Positions 7,744 to 17,179 are shown, numbered from the stretch's first letter. The stretch is 64,000 nucleotides of DNA from Streptomyces bathyalis (GCF_015910445.1 NZ_CP048882.1:5267501-5331500); one strand, 5' to 3'. Notes: a model not told the origin generated them from the letters alone. Numbers and translations: made by a program.

Positions 7744-8834
7744 TGCGCGCGCTCGTGATGAAGGACCACTGGCAACTCGAGGTCGAGGAGCTTCCCGAAC
7801 CCCGCGCCGCCGAGGGCGAAGTGGCGATGTCCGTCCTCGCCACCGGCATCTGCGGCTCCGACATCCACGGCTTCACCGGTGAGAACGGCCGCCGCTTCCC
7901 GGGCCAGGTGATGGGCCACGAGACGGTCGGACGGATCACGCAGCTCGGTGACGGAGCGGACCGGGCTAGGAGCCGGGCCGGCCAGGAGGAGCTTGCCGTC
8001 GGGCAGCTGGTGACCGTCAACCCCGTGATCTCCTGCGGCAGTTGCGAGGCCTGCCACGCCGGGGCGCAGCAGCTCTGCCCGTCCCGCCGTGTCATCGGTG
8101 TCGACCCGGCGCTGCGGTCAGCCTTCGCCGAGACGATGACCCTTCCCGCCGCGAACGTCGTCGTGCTCCCGGAAGGCATGCCGCCGGAGTACGGCGCACT
8201 CGTGGAACCCCTCGCCGTCGGCCACCACGCGGCCGTGCGCGGCGGATGCGGCCCCGACGACCTCGTTCTCGTCATCGGTGGCGGCCCCATCGGGCAGGCG
8301 GCGGCGCTGGGAGCCCTGCGGCTCGGCGCGCGGCGCGTGGTCGTGAGCGAACCGCATGCCGGGCGGCGCGTGCTCCTGGAGAAGCTGGGTCTGCGGTCCG
8401 TCGATCCCAGGGACGGTGAACTGGAGCCGCGCGTACTGGAGTTGCTGGGCGGGCGGCCCACGCTGGCGCTGGACGCCGTCGGCGCGGAGGAGACCGCCGG
8501 CCAGGCCCTCGGCCTCACGGCGCTCGGCGCCAGGATCGTCCTGGTGGGCATGCACGCGCCGCGGCTGGCGCTTCCGGCGTACTCCCTGAGCACCCAGGAA
8601 CGCTCGCTCATCGGCAGTTTCTGCTACACGGCGGACGAGTTCACCCGCACCGCGCAGTGGGTGGCTCGGACGGACACCGATCTGTCCGTCCTCATCGAGG
8701 GGCGCGTGGACCTGACCGGCGCGGCACGCAGCTTCACCGCCCTGGCGCGGGGCGAGGACCAGGCGAGCAAGGTGCTGGTCCACCCGCGCGGCGTCACCAC
8801 ATCCGGCACCACGGCCGAGGAGGTCCACCAGTGA
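7743..8834 (+). CDS. Zinc-dependent alcohol dehydrogenase (MDR family)
   Basis: A 363-residue medium-chain dehydrogenase. The catalytic zinc ligands lie in GICGSDIHGF and GHETVG. The structural zinc site is complete: CGSCEACHAGAQQLC, four cysteines in the usual spacing. The Rossmann motif is VIGGGPIGQAAALGA. It is translationally coupled to the transporter upstream and to the dehydratase downstream (GTGA overlap). In this context it would oxidise a hydroxyl of a sugar or 2-keto-3-deoxy-sugar acid with NAD(P)+. Known 2-keto-3-deoxy-L-rhamnonate 4-dehydrogenases are short-chain enzymes, so a medium-chain replacement would be unusual. The exact substrate is an inference. Confidence 0.85.
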   Translation: MRALVMKDHWQLEVEELPEPRAAEGEVAMSVLATGICGSDIHGFTGENGRRFPGQVMGHETVGRITQLGDGADRARSRAGQEELAVGQLVTVNPVISCGSCEACHAGAQQLCPSRRVIGVDPALRSAFAETMTLPAANVVVLPEGMPPEYGALVEPLAVGHHAAVRGGCGPDDLVLVIGGGPIGQAAALGALRLGARRVVVSEPHAGRRVLLEKLGLRSVDPRDGELEPRVLELLGGRPTLALDAVGAEETAGQALGLTALGARIVLVGMHAPRLALPAYSLSTQERSLIGSFCYTADEFTRTAQWVARTDTDLSVLIEGRVDLTGAARSFTALARGEDQASKVLVHPRGVTTSGTTAEEVHQ

Positions 8835-10018
8835 GCGTTCGCAACCCGCGCATCCGCCACCTTCGTGCCTACACCGTCGACGCGCAGGGCGGAGCCGACT
8901 ACCACGACCAGCCTGCCGGCCACTGGATCGACGACCACATCGCCACCCCGATGTCCGTCTACCCGGAGTACCGGCAGAGCCGCCAGAGCTTCGGGATCGA
9001 CGTCCTGGGCTCGCTCGTCGTCGAGGCCGAGGCGGACGACGGGACCGTCGGGTTCGCCGTTACCACCGGAGGTGAACCCGCCGCCTGGATCATCGAGAAC
9101 CACCTGGCCCGCTTCGTCGAAGGCGCACCCGCCGCCGGCCTGGAGCGGATCTGGGACCAGATGTACCGGTCCACCCTCTTCTACGGCCGCAAGGGCCTGG
9201 TTCTCAACGCCATCAGCGGGGTCGACCTCGCCCTGTGGGACCTCCTCGGCAAACTCCGCGAACAGCCCGTCCACGCGCTGCTGGGCGGACCGGTCCGTGA
9301 GGAGCAGGTCTTCTACGCGACGGGCGCCCGTCCCGACCTGGCCGAGTCGATGGGCTTCATCGGCGGCAAGATGCCGCTGCGGCACGGGCCCGCCGAGGGC
9401 GAGGAGGGGCTGCGGGCCAACGTCGAGGCGATGACGTCCATGCGCGAGCGGGTCGGGGACGACTTCTTCCTCGCCTACGACTGCTGGATGTCGCTCGATG
9501 TGCCGTACGCGACCCGCCTCGGGCACCGTCTCGCGGGGCAGGGCGTGCGCTGGATCGAGGAGGCCCTGCCCCCGGACGACTACTGGGGCTACGCCGAGCT
9601 GCGGCGCAACCTGCCGCCGGGGATGCTCACTTCGACGGGGGAGCACGAAGCAGGGCGGCTCGGGTTCAGGCTGCTGCTGGACATGGACTGCGCCGACATC
9701 CTCCAGCCCGACGTCGGGTGGTGCGGCGGGCTCACCGAGCTCGTGAAGATCTCGGCGCTCGCGGACGCGCACGGAAAGCTGGTCGTGCCGCACGGATCGA
9801 GCGTGTACTCGTACCACTTCGTGATCACGCGTCACAACAGCCCGTTCGCCGAGTTCCTGATGATGGCTCCGCAGGCGGACGAGGTCGTGCCCATGTTCAG
9901 CCCCCTCCTGCTGGACGAGCCCGTGCCCGTCGGCGGACGGCTGACGCTGCCCGATACCCCCGGATTCGGGGTGCGTCTCAACCCCGAATGCGCGCTGCGG
10001 CGGCCCTTCCAGCACTGA
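8831..10018 (+). CDS. rhmD: L-rhamnonate dehydratase-like enolase-superfamily protein
   Basis: A 395-residue mandelate-racemase-group enzyme that would convert L-rhamnonate or a close acid sugar to the 2-keto-3-deoxy acid. The metal ligands are visible as Asp217 (FFLAYDCW), Glu243 (RWIEEALPP) and Glu271 (TSTGEHEAG). A candidate catalytic His321 lies in VVPHGSSVYSYH. The 26- and 28-residue ligand spacing and the GGKMPLRHGPAEG loop resemble RhmD. The start is GTG 8831, overlapping the dehydrogenase stop (GTGA). Longer readings upstream run through the dehydrogenase gene in another frame and are not supported. Neighbouring dehydrogenase and FAH-fold genes fit a deoxy-sugar-acid pathway. Confidence 0.82.
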   Translation: MSVRNPRIRHLRAYTVDAQGGADYHDQPAGHWIDDHIATPMSVYPEYRQSRQSFGIDVLGSLVVEAEADDGTVGFAVTTGGEPAAWIIENHLARFVEGAPAAGLERIWDQMYRSTLFYGRKGLVLNAISGVDLALWDLLGKLREQPVHALLGGPVREEQVFYATGARPDLAESMGFIGGKMPLRHGPAEGEEGLRANVEAMTSMRERVGDDFFLAYDCWMSLDVPYATRLGHRLAGQGVRWIEEALPPDDYWGYAELRRNLPPGMLTSTGEHEAGRLGFRLLLDMDCADILQPDVGWCGGLTELVKISALADAHGKLVVPHGSSVYSYHFVITRHNSPFAEFLMMAPQADEVVPMFSPLLLDEPVPVGGRLTLPDTPGFGVRLNPECALRRPFQH

Positions 10019-10115
10019 CGCCCCTTCATCGACCTGCCGGGGCGGCACGCGAGTGCACCCCGCTGTGACCGGACGACCGAGCGACCGAACGAACGAGCAA
10101 GGAACGTAGATCTTC

Positions 10116-10967
10116 ATGCGTCTGATCCGCCTGGGAGAACCCGGCACCGAGCGCCCCGCCGTTCTCGACGACGACGACCGCGCCTTCGACCTGACACCGG
10201 TCACCCGCGACATCGACGGCGGCTTTCTCGCGGAGGACGGCATCGCCAGGGCCCGTGCGGCCCTCGCCGCGGGGGAGCTGCCCGCCCTCGAAACCGCCGG
10301 GCTGCGCACGGGGGCACCGGTGGCCCGCCCGGGCGCCGTCCTGTGCATCGGCCAGAACTACGCGGCGCACGCCGCCGAATCGGGCGATGCGCCGCCGAAG
10401 CAGCCCGTCGTCTTCTTCAAGACCCCGAACACGGTGGTCGGCCCGTACGACGACGTGCTGATCCCCCGCGGGGCGGAGAAGACCGACTGGGAGGTGGAAC
10501 TCGCCGTCGTCATCGGCCGCCGTGCCCGCTACCTCGACTCGCCGGAGGAGGCGCTGGCGCACGTCGCCGGGTACGCGGTCTCCAACGACGTCTCCGAACG
10601 CGCCTTCCAGATCGAGGAGTCCGGCGGTCAGTGGTCCAAGGGCAAGTGCTGCGAGACCTTCAACCCGCTGGGGCCGTGGCTGGTGCCGGCCGGCGAGGTG
10701 GGCGACCCGCAGCGGCTCGGGCTGCGGTCCTTCGTGAACGGTGAGCCCCGGCAGGACTCCTCGACCGCGGACATGATCTTCTCCGTCGCCTTCCTGGTGC
10801 ACCACCTGAGCCAGTACCTGGTGCTGGAGCCCGGCGACGTCGTCAACACCGGAACCCCGCAGGGTGTCGCCCTCTCGGGGCGCCATCCCTACCTGGCGCC
10901 GGGGGACGTGATGGAGCTGGAGATAGACGGACTGGGGGCCCAGCGGCAGGAGCTCGGCAAGGCGTGA
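10116..10967 (+). CDS. Fumarylacetoacetate-hydrolase-family enzyme
   Basis: A 283-residue FAH-fold protein. A short N-terminal domain is followed by the catalytic domain starting near GAVLCIGQNYAAHAAESG. The divalent-metal site lies in KTDWEVELAVVIG, with VSNDVSERAFQ and DVVNTGTPQGVAL downstream. The family cleaves or hydrates 2,4-diketo acids and related compounds. Placed after an L-rhamnonate dehydratase-like gene, it is a good candidate for the 2,4-diketo-3-deoxy-L-rhamnonate hydrolase that yields pyruvate and lactate. Start ATG 10116 with AAGGAA upstream. The 97-bp gap from the dehydratase holds short ACCGA/AACGA repeats and no clear terminator. Confidence 0.85.
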   Translation: MRLIRLGEPGTERPAVLDDDDRAFDLTPVTRDIDGGFLAEDGIARARAALAAGELPALETAGLRTGAPVARPGAVLCIGQNYAAHAAESGDAPPKQPVVFFKTPNTVVGPYDDVLIPRGAEKTDWEVELAVVIGRRARYLDSPEEALAHVAGYAVSNDVSERAFQIEESGGQWSKGKCCETFNPLGPWLVPAGEVGDPQRLGLRSFVNGEPRQDSSTADMIFSVAFLVHHLSQYLVLEPGDVVNTGTPQGVALSGRHPYLAPGDVMELEIDGLGAQRQELGKA

Positions 10968-11087
10968 ACGGCGGTGCGGCCGGTCCGGATCCAGCTCCGG
11001 TGCGTGACCCTGGTGTGACGCAGAGGCGCGCGGGGGAGAAATCCCGGGCGCGGGAGATCCCGCTCGGCACCGACGGAAGGCCGGTTC

Positions 11088-11954
11088 ATGGGGGACGAGT
11101 GCACGGCCGGTACCGGCGATCCCTGGGCCGGTACCGGCGATCCCGGTGACCTGAGGATGGACCGGCCGCACATCGCTCGCGTCTACGACTACTACCTGGG
11201 CGGCAAGAGCAACTACGAGGTGGACCGCGAGGCCGGTGACCAGGTGATGGCGGTCTGGCCCGGCGTGCGCATCTGCGCCCGTACCAACAGGGCGTTCATG
11301 CACCGCGCGGCCCGCGTGCTCTGCGCGGAGCTGGGGCTCGACCAGTTCCTCGACATCGGTACGGGCATACCGTCCGAACCGAATCTCCATCAGATCGTCC
11401 AGGGCCAGAACCCGCGGGCCCGCGTCGTGTACGTCGACAACGACCCGCTCGTGCTCGCACACGCCCGCGCCCTGATGAACGGTTCGCCGGACGGGCGGAC
11501 GGCCTGCCTGGAGGGCGATCTCACCGACCCCGACTCCATCCTGCGGTCGCCGGAGCTGGGGCGGGTCCTGGACCTGACGCGTCCGGTCGCGCTGAGCATG
11601 CTGGCGCTGCTGCACTTCGTGCCCGACGACCAGGACGCGCACGGGATCGTGCGGCGCTTCGCCGATGCGCTGCCGTCCGGTTCGGCGCTCGTCCTCACCC
11701 ACGGCACGAGCGACTTCGCGCCCCTGGAGACCGGCCGGGCCGGGCAGGTCTACACGGAACGCGTGGCACGGGCGCAGACGCGCGGCCGGGAGGAGTTCGC
11801 CCGCTTCTTCGACGGACTGGAACTCCTCGAGCCGGGCATCGTGGTGCCGCACCGCTGGCGTCCGTACCGGCAGGCGGGAGCGTGCATCGGGGGCGACCAG
11901 GACGTGGCGGACGCCGAGGTCGGGCTCTGGGCGGGGCTGGCCCTCAAGCCCTGA
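11088..11954 (+). CDS. SAM-dependent methyltransferase, SAV2177/DUF574 type
   Basis: A 288-residue protein with the PF04672 hallmark opening RPHIARVYDYYLGGKSNYEV, followed by the SAM-binding strand FLDIGTGIPSEPN and a VVYVDNDPLVLAHA acidic motif. This family is greatly expanded in streptomycetes; targets are mostly unknown. The N-terminus contains a short duplicated stretch (two GTGDP repeats, encoded by a direct repeat of GGTACCGGCGATCCC). An internal start at the MDRPHIARVY methionine (11157) is possible and would remove it. It stands between the sugar-acid genes and gadB with no sign of shared function. Confidence 0.85.
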   Translation: MGDECTAGTGDPWAGTGDPGDLRMDRPHIARVYDYYLGGKSNYEVDREAGDQVMAVWPGVRICARTNRAFMHRAARVLCAELGLDQFLDIGTGIPSEPNLHQIVQGQNPRARVVYVDNDPLVLAHARALMNGSPDGRTACLEGDLTDPDSILRSPELGRVLDLTRPVALSMLALLHFVPDDQDAHGIVRRFADALPSGSALVLTHGTSDFAPLETGRAGQVYTERVARAQTRGREEFARFFDGLELLEPGIVVPHRWRPYRQAGACIGGDQDVADAEVGLWAGLALKP

Positions 11955-12085
11955 GCGCGGAGCGGAGGCCGGCGCACCCCGCCCGGTGCCCCCGACCGGC
12001 TCAGCTCCACGGGACTCCGGCGCCGGGTGACCGTAGGTTCGCGGCAGAGGGCCATCCGCGACCGCCGCCCGGGAGGCGCTGACAC

Positions 12086-13537
12086 ATGTCGCTGCACAAG
12101 GGCCGGATCGCTGACCGCGCCGGCGACGGCACAGCCGACGGGACACGGACCCGTGCGGAACCCCGCGCGGTCTCCGTCAACCCCTTGTACGGCGAGGCCG
12201 ATCCCGTCAGCGGAATGACCACGGAGCCTCCCCGCCACCGGCTGCCGGACGAACCCATGGCACCCGACGCGGCCCGGCAGCTCGTGCACGACGAGCTGAT
12301 GCTGGACGGCAACTCCCGCCTGAACCTGGCGACTTTCGTCACGACGTGGATGGAGCCGCAGGCAGGCGAGCTGATGGCCCTGTGCCGCGACAAGAACATG
12401 GTCGACAAGGACGAGTACCCGCGCACGGCCGAGCTGGAGCGGCGCTGCGTGGCGATGCTCGCCGACCTGTGGAACGCCCCGGATCCGTCCGCGGCCGTCG
12501 GCTGCTCCACGACCGGCTCCAGCGAGGCGTGCATGCTCACCGGCATGGCCCTCAAGCGCCGCTGGGCCCGGCGTGCCGGCGACCGCTATCCGGCCTCCGC
12601 CAGGCCGAACCTGGTGATGGGCTCCAACGTGCAGGTGTGCTGGGAGAAGTTCTGCAACTTCTGGGAGGTGGAGGCCCGTCAGGTCCCCATGGAGGGCGAG
12701 CGCTTCCACCTCGACCCGGAGGCGGCAGCCCGGCTGTGCGACGAGAACACCATCGGGGTCGTTGCCGTTCTCGGCTCCACCTTCGACGGGTCGTACGAGC
12801 CGGTCGCCGAGGTGTGCCGGGCGCTCGACGCCCTCCAGGAGCGGACGGGCACCGACGTACCGGTGCATGTGGACGGCGCGTCCGGCGCGATGATCGCGCC
12901 CTTCCTCGACCCGGACCTGCTCTGGGACTTCCGGCTTCCGCGCGTCGCCTCGATCAACACCTCCGGGCACAAGTACGGCCTCGTCTACCCCGGTGTCGGC
13001 TGGGCCCTGTGGCGCTCGCAGGAGGCGCTGCCGGAGGACCTGGTCTTCCGGGTGAACTACCTGGGCGGCGACATGCCGACCTTCGCGCTGAACTTCTCCC
13101 GGCCCGGCGCGCAGGTCGCCGCGCAGTACTACACGTTCCTTCGGCTGGGGCACGGCGGCTTCACCGCCGTGCAGCAGAACGCCCGCGACGTGGCCCGGTC
13201 CCTGGCGGCCCGCATCGGGGAGACGGGGGACTTCCGGATGCTGACCCACGGCGACCAGCTCCCGGTCTTCGCATTCACGACGGTGCCGGACATGAGGAGC
13301 TACGACGTCTTCGACGTCTCCCGCCGGCTGCGCGAGCGGGGCTGGCTGGTGCCCGCCTACACCTTCCCGCCGAACCGTGAGGACCTGTCCGTGCTGCGGA
13401 TCGTGTGCCGCAACGGCTTCACAGCGGACCTCTCCGACCTGTTCCTGGACGACCTGACGGAGCTGCTGCCCGAACTGCGAAGGCAGAGCGGCCCGTTGGG
13501 ACGCCCGCCTGCCGAGGCGACGGCCTTCCACCACTGA
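12086..13537 (+). CDS. gadB: Glutamate decarboxylase
   Basis: A 483-residue PLP enzyme of the GadA/GadB type that decarboxylates L-glutamate to 4-aminobutyrate, consuming a proton. The opening (residues 1-60) and the motif RLNLATFVTTWMEPQA match actinobacterial GADs. The substrate-side motif GCSTTGSSEACML, the PLP aspartate region VHVDGASGAMIAPF and the Schiff-base lysine in INTSGHKYGLVYPG are all present. Length is normal. Start ATG 12086 (MSLHKGR) fits the family. It is followed by a strong hairpin, so it looks monocistronic. No glutamate/GABA antiporter gene is adjacent. Confidence 0.92.
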   Translation: MSLHKGRIADRAGDGTADGTRTRAEPRAVSVNPLYGEADPVSGMTTEPPRHRLPDEPMAPDAARQLVHDELMLDGNSRLNLATFVTTWMEPQAGELMALCRDKNMVDKDEYPRTAELERRCVAMLADLWNAPDPSAAVGCSTTGSSEACMLTGMALKRRWARRAGDRYPASARPNLVMGSNVQVCWEKFCNFWEVEARQVPMEGERFHLDPEAAARLCDENTIGVVAVLGSTFDGSYEPVAEVCRALDALQERTGTDVPVHVDGASGAMIAPFLDPDLLWDFRLPRVASINTSGHKYGLVYPGVGWALWRSQEALPEDLVFRVNYLGGDMPTFALNFSRPGAQVAAQYYTFLRLGHGGFTAVQQNARDVARSLAARIGETGDFRMLTHGDQLPVFAFTTVPDMRSYDVFDVSRRLRERGWLVPAYTFPPNREDLSVLRIVCRNGFTADLSDLFLDDLTELLPELRRQSGPLGRPPAEATAFHH

Positions 13538-13669
13538 GCGCGAGCCGGGAGAGCGCCGGGCGTCGAGCGGGAGGACCGTAGGGCAGCCGCCGGGACGGGC
13601 TGCCGACCGGTCACCGGCGGTGCCTGCCCACTGACATCTCGTGCCGAGCCCCTGGCATCGCCGGGGGCG

Positions 13670-13695
13670 GCCTCGACGCCGTGCGGCGTCGAGGC
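13670..13695. terminator. Strong stem-loop downstream of gadB
   Basis: Perfect inverted repeat CCTCGACGCC (13671-13680), loop GTGC, then GGCGTCGAGG (13685-13694), with one more flanking G-C pair. It lies 133 bp past the gadB stop and about 100 bp before ku. There is no U-tract, which is usual for streptomycete terminators. Confidence 0.55.
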
Positions 13696-13798
13696 GCACA
13701 CCACCGGGAGCGCACGGCGTGAACCGCGCCGAGGGGGTACCCGGCCGCACGGGGCACCGAGGAGCCGCGGTCGGCTCGTGCGGAAGGAGAGCGAGGAC

Positions 13799-14773
13799 AT
13801 GGCCCGCCCGATATGGAGCGGAGTGATCACTTTCGGTCTGGTGACCGTTCCGGTGCAGCTGTTCGCCGCCGTGGAGGATCACGCGGTCCACTTCCATCAG
13901 CTTCAGCGCGGCACCGGTGACCGCGTGCGCAACCGGCGCGTGAACGAGCGCACCGGCAAACGCGTCGACTACGACGAGATCGTCAAGGGCTACGACGTGG
14001 GGGACGGTGAGTACATCGTCGTCGAGCCGGAGGAGCTGGAGGAGATCGCCCCCGGCAGGTCGCAGGTGATCGAGGTCAGCGGCTTCGTCGACCTGGAAGA
14101 GGTGGAGCCGGCCTTCTTCAGCCGCACGTACTACCTGGCGCCGAGGAGCGACGAGTACTCCAAGGTCTACCGGCTGCTGCGCACCGCCCTCGCCGAATCG
14201 GGCAAGGCCGGCGTCGCGACCTTCGTGATGCACGCCAGGGAGTACCTCGTCGCGCTGCGCGCCCGTGACGACGTGCTCGAACTGCACACCCTGCACTGGG
14301 CCGACGAAGTGCGCGACCCGGAGCGGGAGCTCCCCCGGCTGCCCGGGCGGGAGCGGGCCGGGAGCAAGGAGCTGGACAGCGCGAGGCAGCTCATCGATGC
14401 CATGGCGGTCGACTGGCGTCCCGAGGACTACGAGGACACCTACGAGAAGAAGGTGCGCCGCCTCGTCGACGCCAAGCGCGAAGGCAAGGAGGTCGTCGCC
14501 GAGCAGGAGCCTCCCGAGGCCACCAACGTGGTCGACCTGGAGGACGCCCTGCGGCGCAGCGTGGACCAGGCCGGCTCGCGGAAGGAGTCCCGCCCGGCGG
14601 GGCGCTCCCGGCAGCGGTCCGGTTCCGGCGAGGGCGGGCGGGGGCTGTCCGAGCTGAGCAAGCGGGACCTGTACGAGCGGGCCACCGACCAGGGCATCCA
14701 GGGCCGCACGCGGATGAACCGGCAGCAGCTCATCCAGGCCCTCAGCGACAGGCGGTCCGGGAAGGCATCCTGA
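13799..14773 (+). CDS. ku: Ku protein for non-homologous end joining
   Basis: A 324-residue bacterial Ku homolog, a DNA-end-binding homodimer that recruits LigD. It opens MARPIWSGVITFGLVTVPVQ, the standard start, with a GGAAGGAG site upstream. The beta-barrel core covers about residues 1-255, with EIVKGYDVGDGEYIVVEPEE in the middle. A basic linker then leads to a C-terminal helical module (about 285-320: SELSKRDLYERATDQGIQG) resembling SAP/Rho_N-type DNA-binding domains found on many actinobacterial Ku proteins. No ligD is in the window. Streptomycetes often carry several ku genes, so this may be a paralog. Confidence 0.92.
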   Translation: MARPIWSGVITFGLVTVPVQLFAAVEDHAVHFHQLQRGTGDRVRNRRVNERTGKRVDYDEIVKGYDVGDGEYIVVEPEELEEIAPGRSQVIEVSGFVDLEEVEPAFFSRTYYLAPRSDEYSKVYRLLRTALAESGKAGVATFVMHAREYLVALRARDDVLELHTLHWADEVRDPERELPRLPGRERAGSKELDSARQLIDAMAVDWRPEDYEDTYEKKVRRLVDAKREGKEVVAEQEPPEATNVVDLEDALRRSVDQAGSRKESRPAGRSRQRSGSGEGGRGLSELSKRDLYERATDQGIQGRTRMNRQQLIQALSDRRSGKAS

Positions 14774-14899
14774 CCCGGACGGGGCATCGACCACTCGGTC
14801 CGAGATGCACCTTTCGTCACACGATGCGAAGCTCTGGGGAGAACCCGCCGTGCGTCTGCCGGGGGGAGGATCCGGCCGAGCACGCAAGGTGGTCCCGCG

Positions 14900-15517
14900 A
14901 TGAACACTCCCGCCGCGTACTTCGAGCAGCTCTACAGCGACTCGTCGGACCCCTGGAGCCTCTCCGAGCGGTGGTACGTGCAGCGCAAGTACGACCACAC
15001 GCTCGCCGCCCTCCCGCAGCGCCGCTACCGCAGCGCCTTCGAGCCCGGCTGCTCCGTCGGCGTCCTCACCACCGCGCTCGCCGAACGCTGCGACAGCCTG
15101 CTGGCGACCGACCGCGTCGCCGCGGCGGCCGAACTCACCGCCGCCCGCACCCGGCACCTGCCGCACGTACAGGTGCGGCAACTGGCCGTCCCCGAAGCGT
15201 GGCCCGAGGGGCGCTTCGACCTGATCGTGCTCTCTGAGCTCCTCTACTACTTCGACGACCGGACCCTGCGCGACGTGCTCAACCGCACCGTCGAAGCCCT
15301 CGAACCCGGCGGCACCCTCGTCACGGTGCACTGGAACCACCCGGCGCCCGAACACTTCCGCACGGGCCGCTCCCTCGCCCCCGTGCTCAGCGCGGTCCCC
15401 GGCCTGACGCTGCTGACCGACTGCCGCGATCCGGACTTCACGCTCCACGTGCTGGGGCGCCCGGACGACGTCGGCCGCGGCCCGTTCTCGACCGCCGCGC
15501 GGGAAGGGCTCGTGTGA
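14900..15517 (+). CDS. SAM-dependent methyltransferase, NodS-like
   Basis: A 205-residue class I methyltransferase. It opens with YFEQLYSDSSDPWSLSERWY, followed by the SAM motif FEPGCSVGVLTTALA (near residue 50) and FDLIVLSELLYYFDD, matching the NodS-type family (PF05401). The substrate is unknown. NodS itself N-methylates chitooligosaccharide, but distant relatives act on varied amines. Start ATG 14900. It converges with qcrB, with 67 bp between the stops. No obvious operon partner. Confidence 0.85.
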   Translation: MNTPAAYFEQLYSDSSDPWSLSERWYVQRKYDHTLAALPQRRYRSAFEPGCSVGVLTTALAERCDSLLATDRVAAAAELTAARTRHLPHVQVRQLAVPEAWPEGRFDLIVLSELLYYFDDRTLRDVLNRTVEALEPGGTLVTVHWNHPAPEHFRTGRSLAPVLSAVPGLTLLTDCRDPDFTLHVLGRPDDVGRGPFSTAAREGLV

Positions 15518-15584
15518 GGGTGAGGCCCGCTCGGTGCGCGCTCGCGGTCACGGCAGCGGCGTCCAGACAGCTGCCGGCGGACCG

Positions 15585-17147
15585 TCACTCGACGCGGTCC
15601 CCGAAGTACCAGCGGCTCAGCGCGATGCGCAGCCGCTCGACGCGCCCGTCCGCCTCGCCCTTCCGCGCCGCCTCGAGGGCACGGGGCGCCTCACGCATCA
15701 GCAGCGTGTAGCGCTCCTGGACCGGGATCGGGCGGTGCTCGGGCTCCATGCCGCCCTCGATGGTCTGCCGCACCTCGCCGGTCTCCTCGCCCTCCCGTAC
15801 ACGTTCGAGCTCGTGCGCGCGCAGCGCCAGGCACAGCCGCCGGGTGACCATGAAAGCGATCACCGGGGCCAGTACGAGGGCCACGCGGAAGGTCCAGGTC
15901 AGACCGTTGAGGGAGACGCCGAAGAGAGTGGCGATCACATCGTTGCCGCCGCCCAGCAGCAGTACGACGTAGAAGGTGATGCCGGCGACGCCGAGGGCGG
16001 TACGGGCGGGGCGTTCCCGGGGGCGGTCGCACACGTGGTGCTCCCTGTCGTCACCCGTCAGCCACCTCTCCAGGAACGGGTAGAGGTAGATGCCCATGAA
16101 GAGCAGCGCGGGCAGGATCACCGTGGGGACGAGGACGTTCCACATGAAGGTGTGGCCCCACAGCGTCGTCTCGAAGCCCGGCATCATGCGCAGCGAACCT
16201 TCGAGGAAGCCCACGTACCAGTCGGGCTGTGAACCGGTGCTGACCTGGTCGGTGCGGTAAGGACCGTAGTTCCAGACCGGGTTGATCTGCACCACGGCGC
16301 CCAGCACGGTGATCACCCCGAAGACCATCAGCTGCAGCCCGGTCGACTTGGCGGCGAACTGGGGGAACATCGGCTGCCCCACGACGTTGTTGTTCGTCCT
16401 GCCCGGCCCGCCCCAGTGCGTGTGCTTGAGGTAGACGATCAGGATCAGATGGACCACGAGCAGGGCGACCAGGAGCGCCGGGATGAGGAGGATGTGCGCC
16501 GTGAACAGCCGCGGGATGATCTCCGTGCCCGGGTACTCGCCGCCGAAGAGGAACAGGCTCAGATACGTGCCGACGACCGGGATGGACAGCAGCAGGCTCT
16601 GGACGACCCGCATGCCGGTGCCCGAGAGCAGGTCGTCCGGGAGCGAGTAGCCGCAGAAGCCCTCGACGATCGCCAGCAGGAACAGGGTGACTCCGACGAC
16701 CCAGTTGATCTCCCGGGGCTTGCGGAACGCGCCCGTGAAGAACACCCGCATCATGTGGACGCCGATCGCCGTGATGAAGACCAGCGCCGCCCAGTGATGC
16801 ACCTGACGGATCAGCATCCCGCCCCGCACGTCGAAGCTGATGCGCAGCGTGGAGTCGTACGCCTCGGAGACCAGCAGCCCCCTCATCGGTGCGTACGAGC
16901 CCGTGTAGCGGATCTCCGTCCCCACGGGGTGGAAGAAGAAGGTGAGGAAGACGCCCGTCAGGATGAGCAGGACGAAGCTGTAGAGCGCCAGTTCACCGAG
17001 CAGGAACGACCAGTGGTCGGGGAAGGTCTTGCGCAGGAGCGAGCCGCCCTCGGCGGCCGGCAGCCGGGCGTCGAGGTACTTGAAGCCGCCCTTCGCGGCC
17101 CTGCCCGCCCTGGCACCGGGCTGCACCCTCTTCCGCTGCTGGAGCAT
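15585..17147 (-). CDS. qcrB: Cytochrome b subunit of the bc1 complex (actinobacterial QcrB)
   Basis: A 520-residue polytopic subunit that carries both b hemes and the quinol sites. Heme-ligand histidines are visible in RQVHHWAALVFITAIGVHMM and in FTAHILLIPALLVALLVVH. The Qo-site segment appears as EGFCGYSLPDD and VVQSLLLSIPVVG. The N-terminal KGGFKYLDARLP and the long charged C-terminal tail are normal for actinobacterial QcrB. It is the last gene of a ctaD-ctaF-qcrB series. QcrA (Rieske) and QcrC are not present here, so this copy would depend on subunits encoded elsewhere. Confidence 0.92.
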   Translation of the reverse strand: MLQQRKRVQPGARAGRAAKGGFKYLDARLPAAEGGSLLRKTFPDHWSFLLGELALYSFVLLILTGVFLTFFFHPVGTEIRYTGSYAPMRGLLVSEAYDSTLRISFDVRGGMLIRQVHHWAALVFITAIGVHMMRVFFTGAFRKPREINWVVGVTLFLLAIVEGFCGYSLPDDLLSGTGMRVVQSLLLSIPVVGTYLSLFLFGGEYPGTEIIPRLFTAHILLIPALLVALLVVHLILIVYLKHTHWGGPGRTNNNVVGQPMFPQFAAKSTGLQLMVFGVITVLGAVVQINPVWNYGPYRTDQVSTGSQPDWYVGFLEGSLRMMPGFETTLWGHTFMWNVLVPTVILPALLFMGIYLYPFLERWLTGDDREHHVCDRPRERPARTALGVAGITFYVVLLLGGGNDVIATLFGVSLNGLTWTFRVALVLAPVIAFMVTRRLCLALRAHELERVREGEETGEVRQTIEGGMEPEHRPIPVQERYTLLMREAPRALEAARKGEADGRVERLRIALSRWYFGDRVE

Positions 17148-17179
17148 GCGCCGTCCTCCTCACTTCTCGTACGGGCGGA

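Noticed and set aside
10070..10100. Short ACCGA/AACGA repeats before the FAH-family gene
   Set aside because: Too short and irregular to call an operator or a repeat element.
10026..12146. Long minus-strand frames over the FAH-family and methyltransferase genes
   Set aside because: Antisense shadows. Both plus-strand genes have complete motifs and proper starts.
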